From CBDDFV01 sp965227335 (lineage in GTDB: Bacteria > Planctomycetota > Phycisphaerae > Phycisphaerales > SM1A02), in NCBI GenBank assembly GCA_965227335.1, contig CBDDFV010000012.1, positions 700,792 to 764,791 on the forward strand: a stretch of DNA of 64,000 nucleotides, in the 5' to 3' direction. A program made the position numbers and the translations under genes. Positions 24,901-33,649 of this stretch are shown here, piece by piece. Position 1 is the stretch's first letter; the number at the start of each line of letters is the position of its first letter. Under the pieces are notes generated by a model. It worked only from the letters and a program-made list of their open reading frames with translations. It had not been told where the DNA came from and searched no databases.

Positions 24901-26082
24901 CGTCGCTCGTACAGGAGAAGGTCGAACAGGCGGTTGATATTCTCGACGAGCTGCACGTCGACGCCTGGCTCACGTTCGTACGCGAAACGACCGAGACCGG
25001 CGATCCCGTGCTGCCCCTGATCCTCGGCCAGCCGGTCACGTGGCAGAGCGCGTTCATTCTCACCGCTCGCGGCGACCGGATCGCGATCGTCGGAAAGTAC
25101 GAGGACGAAGCGGTCCGTTCGACCGGCGCGTGGACCGAGGTCACGCCGTACGTCGAGGGGATCGCCGAACCGCTGCGTCAGACGCTCGAACGGCTGAACC
25201 CGGGGCGGATCGCGATCAACTACTCCGAGGACGATGTGAAGGCGGACGGCCTCACCCACGGCATGCGTCGTCTGCTTGTCCGTCACCTGGCCGGCACGCC
25301 CTTCACGGAGCGGCTCGTCTCCGCCGAGAAGGTCATCCGCGCGCTTCGCACCCGCAAGACGCGGAGCGAGGTGGCCCGGATGCGTCGCGCGATCGAGATC
25401 ACCGACGAGATCTTCCACGCGGCGGCCCGACACGCCGCGCCGGGCGTGACGGAGCGCGCCATCCACAGTCTGGTGCATCAGGAGGCGCGTCAGCGTCAGG
25501 TCGGGCTCGCCTGGGAGCCGGCGCAATGTCCGATCGTGACCACCGGCCCGGGATCGATGGTCGGCCACGGTCTGCCGTCGGATGAACTGACCGTGCGGGA
25601 GGGGTGCGTGTTTCACCTCGACTTCGGCGTCTCGGCCGAGGGCTACTGCTCCGACATCCAGCGTTGCTGGTACGTGCCGCGCGAAGGCGAGGTCGCGCCG
25701 ACCCGTGATATCAAGCAGGCGTTCAAGGCGGTGGTGAAGTCGATTGACGCGGCGGCGGCGGTGCTGAAGCCGGGCGTCGAGGGCTGGGAGGTCGACGCCG
25801 CGGCGCGCGCCACGCTGATCGAGTCGGGATTCCCCGCCTACCAGCATGCGACGGGTCACCACGTCGGCCGGGCCGCGCACGACGGCGGGGGCGTTCTCGG
25901 CCCGAAGTGGGAGCGCTACGGGGCGACGACCTGTCGAGGCGGGTCATGTCTACACCCTCGAACTCGGCGTCGACCTGCCCGCCGGCGGCTACCTCGGCCT
26001 CGAGGAGATGGTGCACGTGACCGAGTCCGGACTGGACTGGCTGAGCGACCGCCAGACCGAACTGCCCGTCCTCGGCGCATGA
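24897..26082 (+). pseudogene. M24 family (Xaa-Pro-type) metallopeptidase, interrupted by a frameshift
   Basis: A creatinase-like N-terminal domain is followed by a pita-bread metallopeptidase domain. In the first frame are the metal ligands of FHLDFGVSAEGYCSDIQRCW and the His of ATGHHVGRAAHDGGG. At a GGGG run (25920-25923) the reading frame breaks. The correct sequence resumes one frame later as RRPVEAGHVYTLELGVDL and GLEEMVHVTESG, which hold the two Glu ligands, ending at 26082. Removing one G restores a continuous protein of about 394 residues. Unrepaired, the product lacks both Glu ligands and would be inactive. The GTG start overlaps the prpB stop. Either a real mutation or a sequencing error. 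Confidence 0.82.
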
Positions 26083-26211
26083 TCAGTCCCATAGGCGTGC
26101 ACTATCGGACTCCGGCCACGATTCGTGCGGTTGGATCTGGACTCGGAGCGGGGCGTTGCTACGCTTGAGGGTTCCGCGCGGCTGATTGCGCGGGAGGTGG
26201 AGAATCGCCCC

Positions 26212-27066
26212 ATGTGGTATCGCAACCGTTCGTTCCGTGGTCTGGCCCTCACCGCCGCCGCCGTCCTGATCGCCCCGGCCGCCCTCGCCGACGTCGTCGA
26301 GCTCGAGCCGATGAAGGACAACACGCTGATCGAGGACGCCGACGGCGACCGCAGCAACGGTGCGGGTCCCGGGGTCTTCGCGGGTCGCGTTTCGAGTTCC
26401 GGCAACGGTCTGCGCCGACGCGCGGTGATCGCGTGGGATGTCGCGTCCGTCGTGCCCGCCGGCGCGACGGTCACGAACGTCACGCTCACGATGACGTGCG
26501 TCGCCGCGAACAACTTCGACGACGCCGAGATCACCCTCCACCGACTGTTGCAGGACTGGGGCGAAGCCGGCTCCTCCTCGAGCGGCGGCTCCGGCGCGCC
26601 CGCCCAGCCCGGGGACGCGACCTGGCTCAACACGTTCTACCCGAACGAAGACTGGAACACCGTCGGCGGCGATTTCGTCGAGACCGTCAGCGGATCCGCC
26701 ATCGTCAGCAGCCCCGTCCCCTACACGTGGGAGTCCACCCCCCAGATGGTCGCCGACGTGCAGGGATGGCTCGACGATCCGGCGACGAACTTCGGCTGGC
26801 TGGCCCGGGGCGATGAGTCCATGCCCGCCACCGTCAAACGCTTCGGCTCCAGCGAGGAGATCGAGGGCTTTCGCCCGGTGCTGACCGTCACCTACGAACT
26901 CGCCGCCCCCTCGCCCGACTTCAACGACGACGGCGTCGTGAACGCGCGCGACCTCGCGACGCTGCTCGCGGCGTGGGGACCGTGCGACGGCTGTCCGGAG
27001 GATCTCAACCAGGACGGCGCCGTCGACGCGTCCGACCTCGCGATTCTCCTCGCCGCCTGGGGCTGA
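26212..27066 (+). CDS. Secreted DNRLRE-type protein with dockerin tail (paralogue 2)
   Basis: A 284-residue exported protein, paralogous along its whole length to the gene at 20684: LEPMKDNTLIED, NGAGPGVFAGRVS, RRAVIAWDVASVVPAGATV, and TPQMVADVQGWLDDPATNFG. The signal peptide spans about 1-26. The tandem EF-hand tail with CDGC ends LLAAWG at the stop. GGGAGGTGGAG precedes the ATG; an upstream in-frame ATG at 26125 is not supported. A 14-base palindrome follows at 27069. Confidence 0.88.
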   Translation: MWYRNRSFRGLALTAAAVLIAPAALADVVELEPMKDNTLIEDADGDRSNGAGPGVFAGRVSSSGNGLRRRAVIAWDVASVVPAGATVTNVTLTMTCVAANNFDDAEITLHRLLQDWGEAGSSSSGGSGAPAQPGDATWLNTFYPNEDWNTVGGDFVETVSGSAIVSSPVPYTWESTPQMVADVQGWLDDPATNFGWLARGDESMPATVKRFGSSEEIEGFRPVLTVTYELAAPSPDFNDDGVVNARDLATLLAAWGPCDGCPEDLNQDGAVDASDLAILLAAWG

Positions 27067-27068
27067 TC

Positions 27069-27082
27069 CGACCCGCGGGTCG
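27069..27082. terminator. Palindrome between convergent genes
   Basis: A perfect 14-base palindrome, CGACCCGCGGGTCG, in the 24-base gap between two convergent stops. With no loop or U-tract, a role in termination is only suggestive. Confidence 0.35.
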
Positions 27083-27090
27083 ACGGCGGC

Positions 27091-29112
27091 TCACCGCAGA
27101 CCGAGCAGCTCCTCGATCGTCGTCTCGAACCGACGACGCAGCGTGTCGTGCGCGGCGCCCGTCGCCGGCCCGCTGAACCCCGTGTACACCGCGCGAATCT
27201 CGTTGCGGGCGTCCAGGAAGACGAACGTCGGGTACGACCGCACGCGATCCACCAGCGGAAACGCCTGCGACGCCGCGTCCTTGCTCGCCGGTCCCATCAG
27301 CAGGATCGGATACGGCAGCGCGTGATGGTCGCGATACCGGCGAAGCTGCGCGAGATCGCGCTCCTCGTCGCCCGTCACCTCGAACGCCACGGCGAGAATC
27401 GACAGCCCGTCGTCCGCGTACCGTTCATGCAGCGTCTTCAGGTAGCGCGAGGCGTCGTTGCAGTTCGGACACCACGAACCAAAGACCTCGATGATCCGCG
27501 CCTTCCCGGTGAACGCGGGATCGGTCAGCGATCGCACGGCGCCGTCCAGATCGACGCCGCGAATATCGCCCGGATCGACATCGGGATTCGCCCGCGTCGT
27601 CGTGAACGCGTCGGGCAGCGCGGCGTCTTCGTCGCGGGTCGCCCGCCACGTCTCGCGCCAGTGCGCGCCGGACCAGAACTCGCCCGCGAGCCGTCCGTCC
27701 GATTCAAGCGTCGCGCGGAAGAGAAACGCATGCGCGCCGTCGAAGCAGGACAGTTCGAGCACGCCGGCTGCTTCGTCGAATGCGCCGCTCAGGTAGCGGT
27801 AGTCGCCCGTGGTGGTCAGGAACGTGCCGTCGACGCGCCCGCCGCCCCGCGAATCGAACACGCCGACCGCGGGATCATCGCTCGATGAAAAGTGCACGAG
27901 CCAGCGACCGTCGATCGCGCGGTCCGGCGCGTCGGGATCAACCTCCGCCGGGGGGTCCGCGGGTTCGGCCGCCGCCGCCATCAGCCGGTCCGCCGTCGCG
28001 GCGGTCTTGCGGTACACGCCCCGCCAGCCGCCGGTCCCCGGCAGCGGCTCCAGGCGGACTGAGGCGTCGTAGTGATCGAAGTGAAGCGTGATCGCGCGGC
28101 CGGACGTGGTGATCCGCGGGATCGGCTCGCGCTCCTCGCCGTTGATCACCCAGCCGCGATGCCCATCGTCGTTCTTCTCGATCTCGACGAGAAACGGCAT
28201 GTCGCCGCCGGGCGAACGCAGGTTGATTCGCCAGAACCCCGTCATGGCGGGCGGGGCCGGCGGGCGCACCGCCTCGATCACGCGGGTGCGGACGGCGGAG
28301 CGATCCAGGTCGAGTCCGTCACGCACGTCGTCGCCGTAGTGCGCGGCGAGCGATTCGGTGACGGACTGCACGGTCGCGATGAGACCGTCGAGCGTCGGGT
28401 GCAGGTGGTCGGGTTGCAGGACGTCCCGCCGCGCTTCGGGCGGCCAGGCGTAGGGGCCGATGCGGTCGATGGCGCCGGAGGTCAGGTCGCGGGTGAACTC
28501 GGCGAGCGGCATCACGACCACGTTGTCGCGTTGGCCCGCCCAGTCGTACAGTCGGTCGTTCAACGCCTCGAGCGCGTCGGGGGAGGGCATCTGACGCGCC
28601 GTCAACATGAAGCCGACCGCCTTCGACATATCGGGAAAGTCGCCGACGACGACCGGCGCCTCGATCGAGTCGACCAGCGCCAGGCCGCGCTCCAGCAGGT
28701 CGAGCCGCGCCTGCGTCTGATCCGCGCCGCCCACGATCCCGTAGCCGTACCAGAAGAGGAAGTCGACGGCGATGACGAGCGTCGGATCCGCCTCCCGCGC
28801 CTGCCGCACAAAGGCCGGACCGAACGTATGCGGACGCGTGAAGAACAGGAACGAGGCGTGCGACCGGATGGGTTCATGCGCGCCCGGCAGCGCGGCGTCG
28901 ACGATGTGCGCCATGTTGATCGGCCGGCGAATCACTTCACCGTTGACCTCGACCGGCGCGTACGCGCCGTACCCGGCGGTGGCGCTGGCGCCGATCAGGA
29001 CGACGCGATCGAACAGTCCGGCGGGTGATTCGCCATCGTCATGGCCGGACGTCGCCGCCGTCGCGAGGAACGCCGCGAACAGCGTGAGGAATCGAAGCAG
29101 GGATTGCGGCAT
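27091..29112 (-). CDS. Exported SGNH-hydrolase-like / thioredoxin (TlpA-like) fusion
   Basis: A 673-residue protein with signal peptide at about 1-22. Residues 35-265 look like an SGNH/GDSL fold: VVLIGASATAGYGAY (block I serine) and HLHPTLDGL (block V with His), with NDRLYDWAGQRDNV between. The middle (about 285-490) contains two weak beta-rich repeats, one with TGFWRINLRSPGG and one with DGRWLVHFSSSDDP. The C-terminal 170 residues are a TlpA-like thioredoxin with active site FGSWCPNCND (about 545-554) and PTFVFLD. The enzymatic role of the first domain is unproven. GGAGG precedes the ATG. Confidence 0.82.
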   Translation of the reverse strand: MPQSLLRFLTLFAAFLATAATSGHDDGESPAGLFDRVVLIGASATAGYGAYAPVEVNGEVIRRPINMAHIVDAALPGAHEPIRSHASFLFFTRPHTFGPAFVRQAREADPTLVIAVDFLFWYGYGIVGGADQTQARLDLLERGLALVDSIEAPVVVGDFPDMSKAVGFMLTARQMPSPDALEALNDRLYDWAGQRDNVVVMPLAEFTRDLTSGAIDRIGPYAWPPEARRDVLQPDHLHPTLDGLIATVQSVTESLAAHYGDDVRDGLDLDRSAVRTRVIEAVRPPAPPAMTGFWRINLRSPGGDMPFLVEIEKNDDGHRGWVINGEEREPIPRITTSGRAITLHFDHYDASVRLEPLPGTGGWRGVYRKTAATADRLMAAAAEPADPPAEVDPDAPDRAIDGRWLVHFSSSDDPAVGVFDSRGGGRVDGTFLTTTGDYRYLSGAFDEAAGVLELSCFDGAHAFLFRATLESDGRLAGEFWSGAHWRETWRATRDEDAALPDAFTTTRANPDVDPGDIRGVDLDGAVRSLTDPAFTGKARIIEVFGSWCPNCNDASRYLKTLHERYADDGLSILAVAFEVTGDEERDLAQLRRYRDHHALPYPILLMGPASKDAASQAFPLVDRVRSYPTFVFLDARNEIRAVYTGFSGPATGAAHDTLRRRFETTIEELLGLR

Positions 29113-29193
29113 GGGCGAACCTCCGAATGCAGGTCACGATAGCGACCCGCCGCGCATCCGGTCCATTCCCGATCGCCCGATCCGATTCCCGCG

Positions 29194-29955
29194 TCAGCCC
29201 TTCTTCTGCTTCGCGGCCCAGAACGCGGCGAGCATGGCGGCGGTCTCGTCGGACTGCGTCGCGTGACCGGTCGCGGTCGCCACGGGCTCGAAGCGATCGT
29301 CATCGAGCGAGCCGTCGAGTTCGTTCAGCCACGCCTTGGTGACACGCACGGCGTACGGCCCGTGTCCGGCGATGGTCTTCGCGAGCTTTCGCGCCGCGGC
29401 GGGGACGTCTTCCGGCTGGTCGACGAGTCGGGTCACGAAGCCGGCGTCGTACGCCTCCCGTCCGGTCCACAGTCGACCCGACATCATGAGCGTGCGCGAG
29501 GGGCCGGGGCCGATGATCGACGCGAGGGTCGGATAGCTGACGGCGGGGGAGAGGCCGATGCGATGGACGGGATAGCCGAGCCTCGCGTCGGCGTCGGCGA
29601 TGATGAGGTCGCAGGCGGAGACGAGCGCGCAGCCGCCCGCGATCGCCGCCCCGTGCGCCGCCGCGATCACCGGGGCCGGCGTGCGACGCACCGCACGGGC
29701 GATCCGCGACAGACGCACGATGAAGGTCTCGAGCAGTTCGGGTTCGTCGATCGCGGCGGGGAGGTCGAACCCCGCGCACAACGCCGGGCCGCGACCGGAG
29801 AGCACGATCGCCCGCGCCTTGCGGACCTCGTCGCCGTCCAGCGCGGCGTCGAGCGCATCGAACATCGATACGGTCATCGCGTTCCGACGATCAGGATCGT
29901 TGAGGACCAGCTCGACGATCTCGTCGTGATGTTGTTGCGTGAGCACCGTCGTCAT
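29194..29955 (-). CDS. Enoyl-CoA hydratase/isomerase family protein
   Basis: A 253-residue crotonase-fold protein. The oxyanion-hole stretches are ALCAGFDLPAAID and AAHGAAIAGGCALVSACDLI. Residue GGC replaces the usual GGG, and the active-site Glu positions are not obvious, so hydratase activity is not certain. It lies 7 bases downstream of the AtoE-type transporter in one operon, suggesting beta-oxidation of an imported short-chain acid. The ATG at 29955 is preceded by GAGG; the ATG at 30039 lies inside the transporter gene. Confidence 0.87.
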   Translation of the reverse strand: MTTVLTQQHHDEIVELVLNDPDRRNAMTVSMFDALDAALDGDEVRKARAIVLSGRGPALCAGFDLPAAIDEPELLETFIVRLSRIARAVRRTPAPVIAAAHGAAIAGGCALVSACDLIIADADARLGYPVHRIGLSPAVSYPTLASIIGPGPSRTLMMSGRLWTGREAYDAGFVTRLVDQPEDVPAAARKLAKTIAGHGPYAVRVTKAWLNELDGSLDDDRFEPVATATGHATQSDETAAMLAAFWAAKQKKG

Positions 29956-29962
29956 GAGCGCC

Positions 29963-31339
29963 TCAGAAGAAAAGCAGGCCGAGGACCATCCACGCCCCCG
30001 CCGCGAGCATGATGATCGCGGTATACCCCACGATATCACGAGCTCGCATGCCGGTGATCGCCAGCAGCGGCAACGCCCAGAACGGCTGCAGCATGTTGGT
30101 GAGCTGGTCGCCGTACGCGACGGCGAGCACCATCTTCGCCGGCGACGCCCCGACGTCGTGGGCGGCCTGCATGGCGATCGGACCCTGCACCGCCCACTGA
30201 CCCCCGCCCGACGGCACGAAGAGATTGACCACGCCCGCGCTGACGAACGTGAAGATCGGCAGCGTCGTCTCGTTCGTCGTCGACGCGATCGTCGAGGCGA
30301 GCTCCGCCGTGAGCCCCGAGTCCTTCATCAGACCCATGATGCCCGCGTACAACGGAAACTGCAGGATGATCCCGGCGCAGCCGGAGGCGCCGGCCCCGAT
30401 CGCATCCGCGTAACGGCGGGGCGTGCCGTGACAGATCAGTCCCAGCCCCAGCATCACCATCACCACTTCGTTCGGACCCATCGTGCGAAACGTCGCGCTC
30501 GTGATCCGACCCGGCATGTCGGGCAGCAGCAGATTCAACGCGAACCACGCGAGCGGGGCCGCAAGCAGCACCGTCAGCACCGGCGTGTGCTCCAGCCAGT
30601 CCGGCAGCGTGTGCAGTTCGCGCGGCGTCGGTTCGGGGTCGCGAGGCGGATCGTAGTGCTCCAGCCCCCGCAGTTCGTGCGCATCCTTCGGCGTGAGCAT
30701 GAGCACCAGCGCGGCCGCGATCGCCACGGCCCCGAGCGAGATCACCAGGTTCATCCCGGAGAAGATCGTCTGGTCGAGCGGAATCGACGTGATCCCGAGA
30801 TCCAGCCCCTTCAGGATGTCGGCGAAGTCCGTTTCGTTCGCGACCTTGAGCGGCGCGGAGCCGGAGAGACCGCCGTGCCAGACCATGAGCCCCAGATACC
30901 CCGCCGCGACGATGAGCGGATAGTGGTGGGGGATGCGGCGCCGCTGGAGGGAGCGGCCGACGTCGCGGGCGATGAGCGCGCCGGCGATGAGTCCGAGTCC
31001 CCAGTTGAAGAGGCCGAGCAGCATCGCCACGAACGCGACCAGCGCCGCGCCGCCGCGCCCCGTGCGAGGCAGATCCGCGAGTCGCCGGATGATCGACGCG
31101 ACGGGCGGGCTCGACGCGAGGGCGTGTCCGGTCACGAGGATGAGACACATCTGCATCGAGAACGCGAGCAGTCCCCACAGTCCGCCGCTCCACGCGCGGC
31201 CGATCTCGTCGACCGGCGTGCGGGTCACCGTCAACGCGAGCAACGCGGTGAGGACGGTCAGCAGGATGGCGAGGACGAGCGGATCCGGCGCGAGGCGTCG
31301 GAAGATCCCGGAGACGGCGAGTCCGAGTCGGGCGATCAT
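29963..31339 (-). CDS. atoE: Short-chain fatty acid transporter, AtoE family
   Basis: A 458-residue membrane protein with about 10-12 helices. It matches the AtoE pattern: FRRLAPDPLVLAILLTVLTA at the N-terminus, FNWGLGLIAGALIARDVG, YLGLMVWHGGLSGSAPLK, and NLFVPSGGGQWAVQGPI near the C-terminus. Likely imports acetoacetate, butyrate or similar short acids, with the enoyl-CoA hydratase gene downstream. A -10-like TAGGCT lies 9 bases upstream of the ATG (31349-31354) without a Shine-Dalgarno. Confidence 0.88.
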   Translation of the reverse strand: MIARLGLAVSGIFRRLAPDPLVLAILLTVLTALLALTVTRTPVDEIGRAWSGGLWGLLAFSMQMCLILVTGHALASSPPVASIIRRLADLPRTGRGGAALVAFVAMLLGLFNWGLGLIAGALIARDVGRSLQRRRIPHHYPLIVAAGYLGLMVWHGGLSGSAPLKVANETDFADILKGLDLGITSIPLDQTIFSGMNLVISLGAVAIAAALVLMLTPKDAHELRGLEHYDPPRDPEPTPRELHTLPDWLEHTPVLTVLLAAPLAWFALNLLLPDMPGRITSATFRTMGPNEVVMVMLGLGLICHGTPRRYADAIGAGASGCAGIILQFPLYAGIMGLMKDSGLTAELASTIASTTNETTLPIFTFVSAGVVNLFVPSGGGQWAVQGPIAMQAAHDVGASPAKMVLAVAYGDQLTNMLQPFWALPLLAITGMRARDIVGYTAIIMLAAGAWMVLGLLFF

Positions 31340-31348
31340 GGTGCGGAC

Positions 31349-31354
31349 AGCCTA
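31349..31354 (-). promoter_or_regulatory. -10-like box upstream of the AtoE-type gene
   Basis: TAGGCT on the minus strand, 9 bases before the ATG at 31339. It falls in the 56-base gap after the preceding gene and could start an internal, nearly leaderless transcript. Confidence 0.35.
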
Positions 31355-31395
31355 CCCGCGTGGGATGGTTCGTGCAGCCCGCGCCCGGACGCGAT

Positions 31396-32805
31396 TCAGT
31401 TGTCCGCGTCGGGCGGGAGCGGCGGAACGAAGATCTCGAACGGTCGGGCGGGATCGGCGCTCCACGCCTCGTCCCAGCCCAACGTTCGCGCGACGCGATC
31501 GTACGTGAACTCCTTCCCGTCGCGCGGGTCGTACAGCATCTCCGGCGGCGCGCCGAGATCGATCGCGTCGGCCAGGTTCTCCGGCAGCGTGCGGTGACGG
31601 AGTTCAAACATCTTCAGCGCGGCGGCGACCGTCATCATCCGGTGACGGGCGAGGCCCCCGTAGAGCAGATCGCGGGGCACGTCCGGCGCCGCGACCTGGA
31701 TGAGTCGCCGTCCGACCACGTTCGTCAGCGCCTCGTCCATCGTCGCGCGTCGGGCGGCGAGGGTCTCCGGATCGGCGTCGGGATCATCGTCGAAGGCGCG
31801 GAGCGCGGCGACGTTCTCCGCCTCGCGGTTCCGGCTGTACGCCGCGATATCCGCCGCGAGCGTCCGATCCTGTCGACGGGCGTTCATCTGGAGTCGGGCG
31901 AAGCGGGCGTAGATGTCGGCGACGGCGTGTCGGGTGGCGGCGGCGTCGAAGAGGGTGTTGCGTTCGATCGCCGCCGCGAGTTCACGTCGGGCGTCGGGTC
32001 CGAGTTCGGCGTCGGGTTCGTCGAGGACGGCGTTGACCATCTGTTCGCGCAGTTGCATCGCGTCGATCTCGCGGGCGACGACGTCGATCTGCGGCGCGAC
32101 CACGCTGTGGTATTCGGCGGCCACCGCACGCCGCCAGCGTTCGGGTCGGGGCGGTCGCTTCGCGAGGATGTCGACCACCGGCTGGGTCGTGCGCGAGAGC
32201 GAGCCGCGCGAGGCGAACCAGTGACGCATCTCCGCGTACACGCGTTCGCGCAGCGTCTGGGCGAACAGGACCGCGACGACCGGTCCGTGCGCATCCTCGA
32301 CGAGGTCGGCGAGCGTCATCGCCCGCGTCAGCGCCGCCGCGGACTCGACCATCTTGTCCTGCGCGACGAGCCGGCGCGAACGCAGCCGCTCCAGCGTGAC
32401 GAGGGTGGTGAGCGGTCCGTAGAACTGCGAAAGCTCCTCGTGTCGCTCCGGCAACAGGGCGGGACGGGCGAGGCTCTGCTCGTACGCCTGCAGGGCGAGC
32501 GTGTTGAGGCCGATCCAACGGTCAATCGCGGCCAGCGTCGTCTCGTCCGGCGGCGTCCGCGTCCGCGGATCAAGCCACGCCTCGATCGCCGCTTCGAGAG
32601 CGGGATCGTCGATCGGCTGCAGGAGCGCCGCGGCGTCGAGCCACAAGGTCGTTGCGTTCTCGTCCTGAAACACCAGCGGTCGTTCGTACGCGAGCGCGGC
32701 CGGGAGTTCGAACGACGCGTCCGCCGGCGGGGTCGACGACTGAGCGACGGCGACACGCAGGACGGGAAATGACGCGAGGACGAGCGCGAGAAGTCGCATC
32801 TTCAT
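31396..32805 (-). CDS. Exported helical hypothetical protein
   Basis: A 469-residue protein with a signal peptide (MKMRLLALVLASFPVLRVAV) and an otherwise almost entirely helical sequence rich in Arg, Ala and Leu. The C-terminus reads LPENLADAIDLGAPPEMLYD then DPRDGKEFTYDR, resembling a tail often seen in planctomycete hypothetical proteins. No catalytic motif is recognised. The start at 32805 is supported by a TACCAT box 6 bases upstream. It is divergent from a methyltransferase gene (33 bases between starts) and 56 bases upstream of the AtoE-type gene. Confidence 0.8.
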   Translation of the reverse strand: MKMRLLALVLASFPVLRVAVAQSSTPPADASFELPAALAYERPLVFQDENATTLWLDAAALLQPIDDPALEAAIEAWLDPRTRTPPDETTLAAIDRWIGLNTLALQAYEQSLARPALLPERHEELSQFYGPLTTLVTLERLRSRRLVAQDKMVESAAALTRAMTLADLVEDAHGPVVAVLFAQTLRERVYAEMRHWFASRGSLSRTTQPVVDILAKRPPRPERWRRAVAAEYHSVVAPQIDVVAREIDAMQLREQMVNAVLDEPDAELGPDARRELAAAIERNTLFDAAATRHAVADIYARFARLQMNARRQDRTLAADIAAYSRNREAENVAALRAFDDDPDADPETLAARRATMDEALTNVVGRRLIQVAAPDVPRDLLYGGLARHRMMTVAAALKMFELRHRTLPENLADAIDLGAPPEMLYDPRDGKEFTYDRVARTLGWDEAWSADPARPFEIFVPPLPPDADN

Positions 32806-32811
32806 GCCACA

Positions 32812-32817
32812 ATGGTA
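32812..32817 (-). promoter_or_regulatory. -10 box of a probable leaderless promoter for the helical exported protein
   Basis: TACCAT on the minus strand lies 6 bases (TGTGGC) before the ATG at 32805, the same box and spacing as before the GH57 gene. Confidence 0.45.
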
Positions 32818-32838
32818 CCGAAAGGCGGACCGCATCCC

Positions 32839-33573
32839 ATGACTCGATATGACGCCATCGGGGCCGGCTATCGAGCGATGCGACGACCGGATCCGCGGAT
32901 CCAGGCCGCGATCGACGAGACGCTCGGCGACGCCCGGACCGTGGTGAACGTCGGGGCGGGGGCGGGGTCGTACGAACCGGGGGATCGCGGCGTGGCGGCG
33001 GTGGAGCCGTCGTCCGTGATGATCGATCAGCGGCCGGTCGGATCGGCGCCGGTGGTGCAGGCGTCGGCGGAGGCGTTGCCGTTCGAGGACGACGCCTTCG
33101 ACGCCGCGCTCGCGGTGCTGACGATCCACCACTGGCGCGACCTCGGGCGGGGTCTGGCGGAAGTGCGACGCGTCGCTCGCGACCGCGTGGTGGTGCTCAC
33201 CTGGGATCCTGCGCATCCGGGGTTCTGGCTGACCGACGACTATTTCCCCGACGCGCTGACGTTCGATCGCACGATCTTTCCGTCGATGGAGACGCTGTCC
33301 GACACGCTCGGCGGCCGGGTCGAAGTGCGGGCGCTGCCGATCCCGCACGACTGCACCGACGGATTCTTCGGAGCGTACTGGCGACGGCCGGCGGCGTATC
33401 TGCGGCCGGCGGTGCGGGCCGCGATCTCGACGTTCAGTCGGCTGACCGACGTCGAGGCGCGGCTCGAGCGGCTCCGTCGCGATCTGGACGACGGCGCGTG
33501 GGATCGGCGTCACGGCGGTCTGCGCACGCTGGAGACGCTGGACGTGGGCTATCGACTCGTCGCGGCGACGTGA
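32839..33573 (+). CDS. SAM-dependent methyltransferase (UbiE/type 11-like)
   Basis: A 244-residue protein beginning TRYDAIGAGYRAMRRPDPRI. Motif I is VVNVGAGAGSYEP, followed by AVEPSSVMI, ASAEALPFEDDAFDAALAVL and IHHWRD, the usual order of type 11 methyltransferases. The acceptor is unknown. The ATG at 32839 follows AAAGGCGG loosely. The gene ends at a shared hairpin with the convergent pilus operon. Confidence 0.87.
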   Translation: MTRYDAIGAGYRAMRRPDPRIQAAIDETLGDARTVVNVGAGAGSYEPGDRGVAAVEPSSVMIDQRPVGSAPVVQASAEALPFEDDAFDAALAVLTIHHWRDLGRGLAEVRRVARDRVVVLTWDPAHPGFWLTDDYFPDALTFDRTIFPSMETLSDTLGGRVEVRALPIPHDCTDGFFGAYWRRPAAYLRPAVRAAISTFSRLTDVEARLERLRRDLDDGAWDRRHGGLRTLETLDVGYRLVAAT

Positions 33574-33587
33574 GGGCTGAGAGAGAA

Positions 33588-33623
33588 CGCCGCCGCGAAT
33601 CGACGTAGCGTTTCGCGGCGGCG
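33588..33623. terminator. Bidirectional hairpin between the methyltransferase and the pilus operon
   Basis: A perfect 12-bp stem (CGCCGCCGCGAA and its complement at 33612-33623) with a 12-base loop in the gap between convergent genes. On the minus strand TTCTCTCTC follows, so it serves the pilus operon better than the plus-strand gene. Confidence 0.7.
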
Positions 33624-33649
33624 GATGGTCGGGCCCGGGGGTTGCGGCG

